Part shown: piece by piece, positions 11,613 to 22,899 of the stretch | Layout: each line of letters opens with the position of its first letter | How positions within the stretch are numbered: position 1 is the first letter of the stretch | Assembly: GCF_052857255.1 (NCBI RefSeq) | Contig: NC_135504.1 | Span: 138,707,121-138,771,120, forward strand | DNA length: 64,000 nt | Direction: 5' to 3' | DNA from: Amblyomma americanum | Taxonomy: Eukaryota; Arthropoda; Arachnida; Ixodida; Ixodidae | Position numbers and translations under genes: made by a program | The notes under the pieces: model-generated | What the model was told of the DNA's origin: nothing | Databases searched by the model: none | Seen by the model: only the letters and a program-made list of their open reading frames with translations

Positions 11613-14245
11613 ATGTCGTCGTTGCTGCTAGGTGGATGGGTTTTTGTAAAAGATCTGAGCGTACTATAGCTCGTTGTTGTGCCTGCCGTCTTCCACTCCC
11701 TGATAGCATCTTTGCAACATGCTCAGAGTGCAAATTTAATTTTCATCGTGGTGCATGTGCGGGAATAACAGAAGAATCTTTCAATGCTAAGCACGAAGCT
11801 AAAAAGAAAGCATAGAAATGTGACTCTTGTCGAGGCAATCACAAGAGCACAAGCACCACAGAAAATCCGCAGCATGATTCCGACGTGATACTCAGATTAC
11901 TGCAGACTGAAACGAAGCTTAATGCTCTTTTGCCTTTGTCAAAAAAGTTTGATGCATTTGAGTCGCAAATGCAGTTGCTCTCTGACAAGTTTGACGACTT
12001 TCAGAACCACTTGACTATTCAAGAAAAAACTACAAAACAACTAACGAAGCGAGTTGAAGGGCTGGAATCTAACAATGTAGGTAGTGATATAACTCAGCTG
12101 AAGCAGGACCTATATGATTTGGTGTGGCGTAGTCACTTTCTAACCCTAGAGCTTCATATATTGACTGAAACCCAGGATGAGGACTTGCTAAGCAAAGTAA
12201 ATGAGATTGTAGAAAAGCTGCAAGTTAAGGCTATTACACAAGACGACATTACCGCTGTGCATTACCAACACAGGGCTGAACTGACGAAAACATTTCAAAC
12301 CTTTTCAACATGCACTTTGTAGAAGTTGGTGCCTCAAATGATATTCATGGTACATTATCGTGTGAACAATACATGAATGTTCAATGTCCTCAAGCTGTAT
12401 TTCTCGATCGAACTTGCGCCGAAGAAGTCCTCAACATAATCATGACGCTGAAGGACAACTGTGCATCAGCCTACGATGATGTGAAAGTTTCCCCGTGAAA
12501 GCTGTAGCCGCACTGATAACTCCAGTCCTTACGCATATATGCAGCTGAATACTTCAAGTAGGGATATTTTCAAACCAAATTAAGCTTGCGCGTGTTCCAG
12601 CTATTGATAAAGGTGGTGCTTTTGAAGACTTGAACAACTATAGACCAATGTCAGTGCTTTCAGTCTTTTCAAAAGTTGCTGAACACATGATGAACAAAAG
12701 AATTGTCGATTTCCTCACTCTGCATAACTTGATAGTAAAAGAGCAGTTTGGATTCAGAATGAATAAGGCAACTGAAACTGTTTTACTTTATATTAAACAG
12801 AAAAATCCTGACAACATTAAGAAATAAAAGCTTACTTTGGGTTTATTTCTTGATTTCAGGAAAGCCTTTGATTCTGTCCATCATGATATAATATTAATAA
12901 AGCTACCGTACTATGGAATCCAAGGTACAGCACATGTCCTGATGGAAAGCTGTTTAATTTTCAGGGAGCAATAAACCACAATAAAGAGCATCGCATCCGA
13001 TCGAGGCACTAACAAATACTGAGTTCCATAGGGTTCATTCTAGGCCCCATATTATTCTTGATATATATGAGTGATATTGTAAACACCCCAGGCTGCTCCG
13101 AAATGGTATTACATACAGATGACACTGGTGTATTTTTTTCAGGTTGCAACGAACGCTTCGTTTACAGGGAAGCAAAGGAATGGCTTCAAAATTTAGACTT
13201 TTGGTTAACCTTTAATAGACTAGACCTGAAGATAAACAAGACGGAATACCTGATTTTCAATCCTAAAGGTAGCAAAAAAGATAGAGAGTTCAAATTGAAG
13301 TTCTGGAATAACATTATCAACCAGTCTAAGAGGATTTTCTTTCTAGGTGTTATCTTTTATGAAACGTTTCTCTGGGATTCGCACACAGAAGCTCTCTGAA
13401 TTTAACTTTCACGTGTTTTTGGCATAATAATCAGGTTGCCAGTGAAGCAACAACCTTACTATGCTCTCTTTGATTCACGTTTAACATACTTCTCCCGGCT
13501 ATAGTCAGACACAACACAAAGGAACCTTGATTAGCTGCAGTGCCCTCTGCAAAAGCGCTCAATATGTGGTATTCGAAAATTCCAAAAATAGAACATTGCT
13601 TGCCATACATTAAGATCTATGACATACTAGAGATCAGTAACCTATACAAATATAAGTTATTTCTGGAAATCGAGCACCAGTATATGTTAGACCGTTCTAA
13701 TATTGAGGTTCAATACAAAAAGAAACACACTCCACATCTCCTTAGGGAAGATAAAATACAGGTGCCCCGATCTCGCACCAACTATGGTGACGTGAGATTA
13801 TGTATGCAAATAGCAAATTTATTGAATCAATATCCAGCGATCTTTGAAATATTACTAATCTACCCATCACTACCTAAAGAAAACACTAAGACATATGTAC
13901 CTAATGGAATAATAAGTCAAAGAATTTCTTTTGTGTCATGGATGATATTTTGGTGTGTTGTACATGTAAATAGTATTCGGGAATCTGTAAGCCTTTTTTT
14001 TCCATATACAGAAGCATGCACACAGTCCTCAAGGTTGTCCATTTGTTTTGGTTTGTGTGCTTGCATACATATTGGTTGTTGTACGATGTACAGTACTGCA
14101 AACGTGTTCGATTAAGCCTATAGGGGTTGCCACTGCTGTCAGGGGTTGGATGGCCTCATCAGGCAACAATGCCATTAGCCTTCTCACCCAGGACAAATTT
14201 TGTATATTTTTAGTCCCAAATAAACCGTACTACTACTACAACCTG
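11613..14245 (+). pseudogene. CR1/L2-like LINE-B, left-arm copy
   Basis: ORF1 begins at ATG 11613 and encodes a cysteine-rich PHD-like finger followed by a predicted coiled coil (DAFESQMQLLSDKFDDFQNHL). In this copy a one-base deletion and a TAG break it. RT follows almost directly: EEVLNIIMTLKDN (about 12420), NNYRPMSVLSVFSKVAEHMM (12630), the catalytic box as HTDDTGVFF (about 13110), then a C-terminal region (13540-14115). No endonuclease domain is visible between ORF1 and RT, so the copy looks internally deleted. The 3' end has AATAAA and a short ACT-repeat tail near 14240. Many stops and frameshifts. Confidence 0.8.
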
Positions 14246-14249
14246 AATA

Positions 14250-14440
14250 ATGCAGGTTCGATCCTGGTCTAGCTGGTCGCATTTTGATAGAGGCAAAATG
14301 CTAGAGGCCTGTGTTCTATGCAATGTCAGTGCACGGTAAGAAACCGCAGGTGGCCAAAATTACTCCGCAACCTTACACTACGGCGCCTCTCATAGCCTGA
14401 GTCACCTTGGGTTTTGGACCACATAAAACCAAACCAAAAC
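14250..14440 (+). mobile_element. 5'-truncated Ruka-like SINE fragment (left arm)
   Basis: Starts at the B box (GCAGGTTCGATCCTGG) and continues with the SINE body (CAATGTCAGTGCACGGTAAG, CGGCGCCTCTCATAGCCTGAG). It is fused to the tail of LINE-B. The mirror copy lies at 16515-16715. Confidence 0.75.
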
Positions 14441-14779
14441 ATCGACAAGCTTTCTTGAATGGGATAGCCAGGATATATATGCCTTGTGTTGTAAAGCGCA
14501 TTTGTAGAGATGGAGTAGGAATTTTTTTCAGTTCCTCTTATTTTTTCCTCCCACTGTACAGGTCAATATACCCGGATGACTGACTGCAGACAACAGGTCG
14601 AAAGATTGCTTCTGAGGAAACTATAGTCGGACCATTACTTTCAACATTTATTTTTATGTGGTGCATTCTTATAGTGCATGTATTGCATATTGCTTGCCTG
14701 CATAGCTTGGAAATAAACTAAATTGTATGTATATTGATCGTCATGTCATTTGTGAAGACCGTGTGGTGACCTTTTTCAA

Positions 14780-15498
14780 CAGTTGTAGACTCTCTATAGG
14801 CAGTCTACAGACAATGGTCAATTAAGGTTTTTTAACGAGAACAGAAAACCTGTCGAGTTGGAATGTATTCATCTTGAAGCAGCGCGAAACACGGGACAAG
14901 AGGAAGAAACATGAGACGACACGAGCGCTTTTCGTCTCATGTAAAGCGCTCGTGTCGTCTCATATTTCTTCCTCTTGTCCTGTGTTTCGCGCTGCTTCAA
15001 GATGAAGGTTTTTTAGACAGAGCTCTATAGACTCTCTATAGACAAATGTCTACAGCATTGCCAGGTCACATAACTGTGGAATGTCTATATACAGTCTATA
15101 GACCTATGTCTACTGAACCAGTAGACTTGTCTATAGACAGAAATCTACAGGAAGTGTATGGCTAAGTCTATAGATCATCTATACACTGCCTATAGACATG
15201 TGTCTATCATCAGTAGACATTTGTCTATAGACGGTCTATAGACAGAAGTCTATAGGAAGTGTAAGGCCGTAAATCGATAAATCTTCTATAGACTGTCTAT
15301 GGACCTGTGTCTATGGCCTGTCCATGGACCTACCTATTTTCAGTAGACATTTGTCTATGGACTGTCTATAGACAAAAACTACTAAAAGTGTATGGCCATA
15401 AATCTTTAGATTGTCTATAAACTGGTCTAAAGGATTTGTCTATAGACAGTCTATAGACATCTTAGACTAAAGTTCATAGACAGTCTATGGACTGTCTA
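14780..15498. repeat. GTCTATAGAC-rich array B (left inner)
   Basis: A second decamer-rich array, with a repeat context unlike array A (AAATGTCTACTGAACCAGTAGAC, GGAAGTGTAAGGCC spacers). It is interrupted by the 170-bp hairpin insertion at 14835-15004. The last ~230 bp (15266-15498) have no counterpart in the right arm. Confidence 0.85.
14835..15004 (+). mobile_element. Hairpin insertion HP1 (170 bp, 11-bp TSD)
   Basis: Flanked by the direct duplication AAGGTTTTTTA (14824-14834 and 15005-15015). The right arm has a single intact AAGGTTTTTAGACAGAGCTC-like site, so it is an empty site for this insertion. The insert is a 35-nt leader (14835-14869) followed by an inverted repeat from CATCTTGAAG (14870) to CTTCAAGATG (15004), with GCAGCGCGAA near its base. 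There is no ORF. The architecture matches HP2 and HP3. Probably derived from a Penelope-like element (inference). Confidence 0.8.
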
Positions 15499-15518
15499 AA
15501 GAAATTTTTGTAAGGGCA

Positions 15519-15831
15519 GAGCCAACTGTTGCGTCCCGCCCGAAGCGACACTCAGAAATATCACTACGAAACTAGCACAAGAGCGCTGCTCTACACTACG
15601 GTCCTTTTTCGGGCACATATAAAAGACGACGAAGATTGAGCGTCCGGTCGCCAGTGCAGCGCAGTCTACCACGGCGCTACTTTTTCGAAATGACCAGCAC
15701 GGAAACACACGGGGACACGAGAAGAAAAAACACTGACGACAGGACGGGCGCTGACAAACAACTCTTTATTATCGAGGAAAACCCAGCGCGATATATGCCA
15801 AAAACCACGTGACAGTCAGAGGGAAAAAGAT
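15519..15831. other. Palindrome spacer with a Penelope terminus
   Basis: Non-palindromic 313 bp between the arms. Its right half (15691-15828) matches the distal 3' end of Penelope-like element A at 5093-5232 (CGAAATGACCAGC, then GACAGGACGGGCGCTGAC, then CCAAAAACCACGTGACAGTC). The left half contains a TATA-like ATATAAAAG (about 15618-15626) and GC-rich sequence, and could be an upstream part of the same element type or a promoter. That reading is inference. Confidence 0.7.
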
Positions 15832-16175
15832 TGCCCTTACAAAAATTTCTTCTTACACTTCCTACAGACTTCCTATCACTTCCTATAGACTTCTGTCCAT
15901 AGACTGTCTATAGACAAATGTCTTCTGATAATAGACACAGGCCTATAGGCAGTATATAGATGATCCATAGACTTAGCCATACAATTCCTGTAGATTTCTG
16001 TCTATATACAAATCTACTGATCCAGTAGACATAGGTCTATAGACTGTATATATACATTCCACAGTTATGTGACCTGGCAATGCTGTAGACGTTTGTCTAT
16101 AGACAGTCTATAGAGCTCTGTCTAAAAACCTTAATAGACCATTGTCTGTAGACTGCCTATAGAGAGTCTACAACT
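15832..16175. repeat. GTCTATAGAC-rich array B (right inner)
   Basis: Mirror of left inner array B, shorter by about 230 bp and without HP1. It contains the uninterrupted HP1 target site near 16115-16145. Confidence 0.8.
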
Positions 16176-16514
16176 ATTGAAAAAGGTCACCACATGGTCT
16201 CCACAAATGACATGACGATCAATATGCTTACAATTTACTTTATTTCCAAGCTATGCAGGCAAGGAATATGCAATACATGCACCATAAGAATGCACCACAT
16301 AAAAATAAATGTTGAAAGTAATGGTCTGAATATAGTTTCCTCAGAAGTAATCTAGCGACCTGTTGTCTGCAGTCAGTCATCTGGGCATATTGACCTGTAC
16401 AGTGGGAGGAAAAAATAAGAGGAACCGAAAAAAAAATTCCCACTCCATCTCTACAAATGCGCTTTACAACACAAGGCATATATATCCTGGCTATCCCATT
16501 CAAGAAAGCTAGTC

Positions 16515-16715
16515 GATGTTTTGGTTTGGTTTTATGTGGTTCAAAAACCCAAGGTTACTCAGGCTATGAGAGGCGCCGTAGTGAAAGGTTGCGGAGTAAT
16601 TTCGGCCACTTGCGGTTTCTTACCGTGCACTGACATTGCAAAGAACACAGGCCTCTAGCATTTTGCCTCTATGAAAACGCGACCGGCTAGACCAGGATCG
16701 AACCTGCATCATTCA
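16515..16715 (-). mobile_element. 5'-truncated Ruka-like SINE fragment (right arm)
   Basis: Mirror copy of 14250-14440, with the same truncation point beside the LINE-B tail. Confidence 0.75.
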
Positions 16716-16729
16716 GGTTGTAGTAGTAG

Positions 16730-19340
16730 TACGGTTTATTTGGGACAAAAATATACAAAATTTCTCCTGGGTGACAAGGCTAATGGCATTGTTGCCTAAT
16801 GAGGCCATCCCACCCCTGACAGCAGTGGCAACCACTATAGGCCTATTCGAACACATTTGCAGTACAGTACATCGTACAACAACCAATATGTATGTGAGCA
16901 CACAAAACAAACAAATGGACAACCTTGAGGAGTGTGTGCATGCTTCTGTATATGAAAAAAAAGGTTTACTGATTCCCGAATACTATTTATACGTACAAAA
17001 CACCGAAATATCATCCATGACACAAAAGAAATTCTTTTGACTTATTATTCCATTAGGTACATATGTCTTAGTGTTTTATTTAGGTAGTGATGGGTAGATT
17101 AGTAATAATTCAAACATGGCTGAATATTGATAGAATAAATTTGTTATTTGCATACATAATCTCACATCACCATAGTTGGTGCGAGATCGGGGCACCTGTG
17201 TTTTATCTTCCCTAAGGAGATGTGGAGTGTGTTTCTTTTTGTATTGAACCTCAATATTTGAACGGTTTAACATATACTGGTGCACGATTTCGAGAAATAA
17301 CTTATATTTGAATTGGTTTCTAATCTCTAGTATGTCATAGATTTTAATGTATGGCAAGCAATGTTCTATTCTTGGAATTTTCGAATACCACATATTGAGC
17401 GCTTTTGCAGAGGGCGCAGCTTATCAAGGTTCCTTTGTGTTGTGTCTGACGATAGCCGGGAGCAGTATGATAAACGTGAATCAAAGAGAGCATAGTAAGT
17501 GTGTTGCTTCACTGGCAACCTGATTAATATGCCAAAACCACGTGAAAGTTAAATTCAGAGAGCTTTTGTGTGCGAATTCCAGAGAAACGTTTCATGAAAG
17601 ATAACACCTAGAAAGAAAATCCTCTTAGATTGGTTGATAATGTTATTCCAGAACTTCAATTTGAACTCTCTATCTTTTTTTCTACCTTTAGGATTGAAAA
17701 TCCGGTATTCCGTCTTGTTTATCTTCAGGTCTAGTCTATTAACGGTTAACCAAACGTCTAAATATTGAAGCCATTCCTTTGCTTCCCTGTAAACGAAGCT
17801 TTCGTTGCAACCTGAAAAAAATACATCAGTGTCATCTGCATGTAATAACATTTCAGAGCAGCCTGGGGTCTTTACAGTATCACTCATATATATCAAAAAC
17901 AATATGGGGCCTAGAATGGACCCTACGGAACTCCGCATTTAATAGTGCCTCGATCGGATGCGATGCTTTTTATTGTGGAGTATTGTTCCCTGCAAATTAA
18001 ACAGCTTTCCATCAGGACATGTGCTGTACCTTGGATTCCATAGTACGGTAGATTTATTAATAATATATCATGATGGACAGAAACAGTGGCTTTCCTGAAA
18101 TCAATAAATAATCCCAAAGTAAGCTTTCATTTTATAATGTTGTCAGGAATTTTCTCTTTAATATAAAGTAAAGCAGTTTCAGTTGCCTTATTCTTTCTGA
18201 ACCCAAACTGCTCTTTTACTATCAAGTTATGCAGAGTGAGGAAATCGACAATTATTTTGTTCATCATGTGTTCAGCAACTTTTGAAAAGACTTGAAGCAC
18301 TGACATTGGTCTATAGTTGTTCAAGTCTTCAAAAGCACCACCTTTATCAATAGCTGGAACACGCGCAAGCTTTATTTGGTTTGAAAATATCCCTACTTGA
18401 AGTATTCAGTTGCATATATGCATAAGGACTGGAGTTATCAGTGCGGCTACAGCTTTCACGAGGAAACTTCCACATCATCGTAGGCTAATGCACAGTTGTC
18501 CTTCAGCGTAATTATTATGTTGAGGACTTCTTTGGCGCAAGTTGGAGCGAGAAATAAAGCTTGAGTACATGGAACATTCATGTATTGTTCACACGATAAT
18601 GTACCATGAATATCATTTGAGGCACCAACTTCTACAAAGTGCATGTTGAAAAGGTTAGAAATGTTTTCGTCAGTTCAGCCCTGTGTAGTAATGCACAGCG
18701 GTAATGTCGTCTTGTGTAACAGCCTTAATTGCAGCTTTTCTACAATCTCATTTACTTTGCTTAGCAAGTCCTTATCCTGGGTTTCAGTCAATATATGAAG
18801 CTCTAGGGTTATAAAGCGACTACGCCACACCAAATCATCTAGGTCCTGCTTCAGCTGAGTTATATCACTACTTACATTGTTAGATTCCAGCCCTTCAACT
18901 CACTTCGTTAGTTCTTTTGTAGTTTTTTCTTGAACAGTCAAGTGGTTCTGAAAGTCGTCAAACTTATCAGAGAGCAACTGCATTTGCGACTCAAATGCAT
19001 CAAACTTTTTTGACAAAGGCAAAAGAGCATAAAGCTTCGTTTCAGTCTGCAGTAATCTGAGTATCATGTCGGAATCATGCTGCGGATTTTCTGTGGTGCT
19101 TGTGCCCTTGTGTTTGCCTCGACAAGAGTCACATTTCCATGCTTTCTTTTTAGCTTCGCGCTTAGCATTCAAAGATTCTTCTGTTATTCCCGCACATGTA
19201 CCACGATAAAAATTAAATTTGCACACTGAGCATGTTGCAAAGATGCTATCAGTGAGTGGAAGACGGCAAGCACAACAACGAGCTATAGTACGCTCAGATC
19301 TTTTACAAAAACCCCATCCACTTAGCAGCAGCGACGCCAT
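16730..19340 (-). pseudogene. CR1/L2-like LINE-B, right-arm copy
   Basis: Mirror copy of the left-arm LINE. Here ORF1 is open from ATG 19340 for 146 codons: the PHD-like finger (CCACRLPLTDSIFATCSVC, HAWKCDSC-type end) and then the coiled coil. It ends at a TGA where the left arm has CGA, which is CpG-type decay. RT pieces are at 18324-18127 (NNYRPMSVLQVFSKVAEHMM) and 17938-17555, with a better-preserved catalytic box HADDTDVFF. The C-terminal region is at 17393-17076. As in the left arm, no endonuclease domain lies between ORF1 and RT. The lesions differ between arms, so decay continued after duplication. Confidence 0.8.
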
Positions 19341-19359
19341 AAAAGGAAAACAAAATCAC

Positions 19360-22300
19360 ATTGAGTGAGGCATAATTATGCACAAACCTGCACAAAGGCA
19401 GAGACGGGTACATGATGCTCGCAGTTACGGTCACCGCTACCAAGTGAGGTCCCAGTGGAAGGAATCTTCTTTATAGCCCACAGTGAGCCGTTAATGCTGT
19501 GCCGGATTTCCGGGTGACACCGACGACCACGCCTTACTGGTCCGCTGCTCGAGACTACCGTCTGTCTTCAGGGCACGTGCGATGACCACTGAGATGTACG
19601 GCTGCACAGTGGGGAATCTGTACAGAGGCAGAGATGTTTTTGTGATGCTCGCAGTTATCGTCGCTACTTTGCAGTGGTGACGATAACTTGAGCACCTGAA
19701 GAAGAAGATAACCACTGAGCCATCGCGCTGGATCCATCATTTCAGTAATTATGTATGACAAATTCTAAGTGGCTGTCATAAAACATTGAAACTAATATCC
19801 ACATTCCGTGCAGCACTCTACGTCTACACTAAATACCTACTGCGAAACTGACCTCTGTATGTATTCCCTTTATATTAATTGGAATAAAATACTTAGAAAA
19901 CTTGTGCCACTTATCATCATTGACTCGCTAATAGCTGTTGAGAATGCTTCCCCATAAAACGTACATTCAGCGCTCCTTGCAAAAGGATCCCAACTGGAGA
20001 ATATTCAAGCATTTATTCTTATACCCGCTATTGAACAAGCGCTTCAAAATACCCTGCATGAAGCCTGGTACGTATGCTGATACTCATACGGCCACAAGCC
20101 ATGCAAAACCTACCGGGCAGACTGCGAACCAGTTCAACACGGTTTTGCGCCCACAACTTGAAACACTAAGACGAAACAGCATACCCATACATCTGCATGC
20201 GCTCTTTGGAACAAGCGGGTTACAGCGCTTCCATGCCGTGCTCATTATTCAGAAATACTCAAACAGCACATAGTGGTTGCAGCAGCACCATTTCAGAACC
20301 AGACGTGAACTTCAGACAACAAGCTCATTATTGTAAGGATGAAATACCATCTCAAATTCAGTTAATTTTTAATTCAAGTGCAGCCCGGACAGAGCAGTAA
20401 AAAGGAGACACTTGCATGCAGGTACCCTAAACTAACAATGATAGAAAAATCAACGAACGCCACGAAGATGTTCAAAGTAAGAATTATTTCATTTAAACAA
20501 TTAACGTGTTCATCAAACAGCGCGAGCAGAATTGCATTCGTGGCGAAAATAAGCGCCAAGTTACATTGGCGTTTTTGTAATGTAGCAGTCTGAGATGAGA
20601 AACGCATACTCTGCCTCTCGCACAATTGGTACAGGAGAAATTTGTGCACGCGTAAGCGGGGTTCATGAACGAGCCTCTCGGAGCGAAATGTAAGCCATCT
20701 CTTGTAGGGGCGACCTTTACTCAGCTATCGAAATGAACTGCCCGCAGGCCAGCGGCGGCGGCCAACGGCTCGGATAAAAGGGATCGACGAATCCATACGT
20801 GTGCAACGAAAGGGGAGACGGGATGCAGCTCGTAGGTTCTTCGCGGTGTTTGAACACGCTCGCGATTTGCGCCGGCAACCACTTTTTTTTTTCTTTTCAT
20901 CCATCAATCTATAAGCATTCCTCCACCGCCGCTTCACTACAACTTTGACAAACGAGTCGAGCTCTAGTCAATAGCGTTAAAAAACATATTTGGTGAAACG
21001 TCGCTGCCCACGACGCACACCGAGTGAGCGCCTACAACAAGCAATTAATCCACACCTCTCAATGAACAGCACTCCATGGTCCCGACAGGCGATAACACAA
21101 AGAATAAAAAATAAATGTAATCCACCTCACAACTTGATTGTGCGTTTCCGCAGATGCCAAGCAAATCGTGCTCACATGGCTCTAACGCATAGTTTCATTT
21201 CGGCCTTCACTCACTGGCTAAGCGATATTTCTGGCTGCGCACCTACCTTTCAACACAGAAAAGCCAGTAGAGTGCTCGCGAGGAGGGCTTACCGTCCCGG
21301 GTTTCGCACCATGTGCCTTTCCGCGCGTTAGGAAAGACATAGCGGCACAGACGTAATCGCATTATTCAAAAACATGGCGGCTGCCGCTGCTCACACAAAC
21401 GTGCTTACAAACGCCGCTTACAAACGTGGATAGGAAGTTTGTCGCTGCGCGCATAATCAGCTCTGCCCACACAGCACTGCTTAGAGTGGCTAAGGAGACC
21501 AAATGAATAAAAATAATCGTGTAGACTTACCGTAAGTGGATGATTCAGTTGAATTTCAATCAAAACGTAATCCACGAGAGAAAACTCCGCCGACGCCGAC
21601 ACACTGGCGCACACGGTCGTTTGCTGCCCGGATGATTTTCCGCCGACTCCGGGCAAAAGGGGGTAAAAAGTGAAAGAAACCAATTTCACGGTCATGTCTA
21701 TATTGGTTGCACTCTTGCCAAGTGTCGCTTGCTCTAGCATCCAAGAACACAAAGGACCTTTGGTTTAAAGCATAAATTCTCCACTCGCGCTTTAAAAACC
21801 TTATTACTTTCGCGAAAACCAAAACCAAAGCCTTACTACTTATTCCATGCGCGCCTCATCTCCCATCGAACAGTATGTGGAGCCCTTTTCAAATTATTAT
21901 AATGCTGCATAGCATGACGTCTTTTTGGCGTGTGCTCGTGTTTGGAAAACCGGTATGGACAACAGCGTGTTATCGCCTCTGATGCAGCAGGTGTACGGCG
22001 AAGACCGAAAATATCTTAGGTTTCTGATTGTTGAGTCGCAGCACTTTTTCACGTGAAGGCAAACTGCAAAGGTATAAATGGCATATCTTAATTCCGCAGA
22101 GAACCATGATCTTTGAGACTCTTCTAATCATGTTTCTGAGAGATGGGCACATCCTCTAATTCTCACCCCCGTTGTTCCCGCTTATTTTACAGGAGGTTAT
22201 AAGGAGAAATAAATGTACAGTCACTGATGAAATGCTTCTTAATTAAGCGTGTTGGACAGTAACGATAGAACGATGTAATGGTATATTCTCGAGCGATTCC

Positions 22301-22560
22301 TTTAAGGGAGAGCGTGTACATGTTAGTTTGATGTAGTACAGTTTGCAGCACCCTTACTTCAGAACTGGGTGCCTTTCCTCGCTCTACCGGTCAGCATTAA
22401 AGATTATTTAATTATATTCTCAATATGCGTCGCGGTTTAAGGAAAATTAGGTCTTCAAAGCTTCTAAAAACAATATACAGGAAGGTATTGCATTGCCGTT
22501 GGACGATATTTTTTTATTCCCGAAATAGCAAAGGAAGCGGAGGACTCTGACAATAGTTGC
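19360..22560. other. Unique part of right arm, no recognised gene
   Basis: Mirror of 8370-11600 and the LINE-B 5' flank. Open frames at 21405-21752 (-) and 19938-20273 (+) correspond to the left-arm frames but shift relative to them through small indels. No domain was recognised. Confidence 0.4.
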
Positions 22561-22577
22561 GGTCACCCGATGAAGTT

Positions 22578-22806
22578 TGGTTCGTGGGAGTTTTACGTCC
22601 CAAGCCAACTCAGGGAATGAGGGACGCCGTTGTGAAGGGCTCCGAAAATTTCGACCGCCTGGGGTTCTTTAACGTGCACTGACATCGCACACCACACGGG
22701 CCTCAAGAATTTCGCCTCCATCGAAATTTGACCGCCGCAGCTGGCAACGAACCCGCGTCTTTCGGATCAGCAGCCGAGCGCCGTAACCACTTAACCACCG
22801 CGGCGG
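22578..22806 (-). mobile_element. Ruka-like SINE (right arm)
   Basis: Mirror of 8128-8356, flanked by CCCGATGAAGTT (22566-22577) and CCCGATGCAGTT (22807-22818). This is the same 12-bp duplication as in the left arm with one substitution. Confidence 0.85.
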
Positions 22807-22899
22807 CCCGATGCAGTTCTACTCAGCATGCAGTGCGAAAAGAAATGGATATTTTATGAACTTAGTCGAAAGGCAGTGTATAAATTGTTAGATAAAATT

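Larger units (their letters stand above)
7104..15518 (+). repeat. Giant palindrome, left arm (~8.4 kb)
   Basis: The arm is matched over its length by the reverse complement of 15832-23823. Matching landmarks include the outer ends (ATAAAAATGGTCTATAGAC against ATGAAAATGGTCTACAGAC in reverse complement), the SINE at 8128 against 22806, the open frame at 9183 against 21752, the LINE ORF1 at 11613 against 19340, the LINE C-terminus at 13540 against 17393, and the inner AAATTTTTGTAAGGGCA. The arms differ by scattered substitutions and small indels. One 170-bp insertion and about 230 bp of inner array occur only on the left. This divergence argues against a simple fold-back read artefact. Confidence 0.9.

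Noticed and set aside
14835..15004. Hammerhead ribozyme, as described for some Penelope-like termini
   Set aside because: I looked for a CTGANGA box followed by GAAA in the hairpin inserts and Penelope termini and did not find a convincing pair on either strand.
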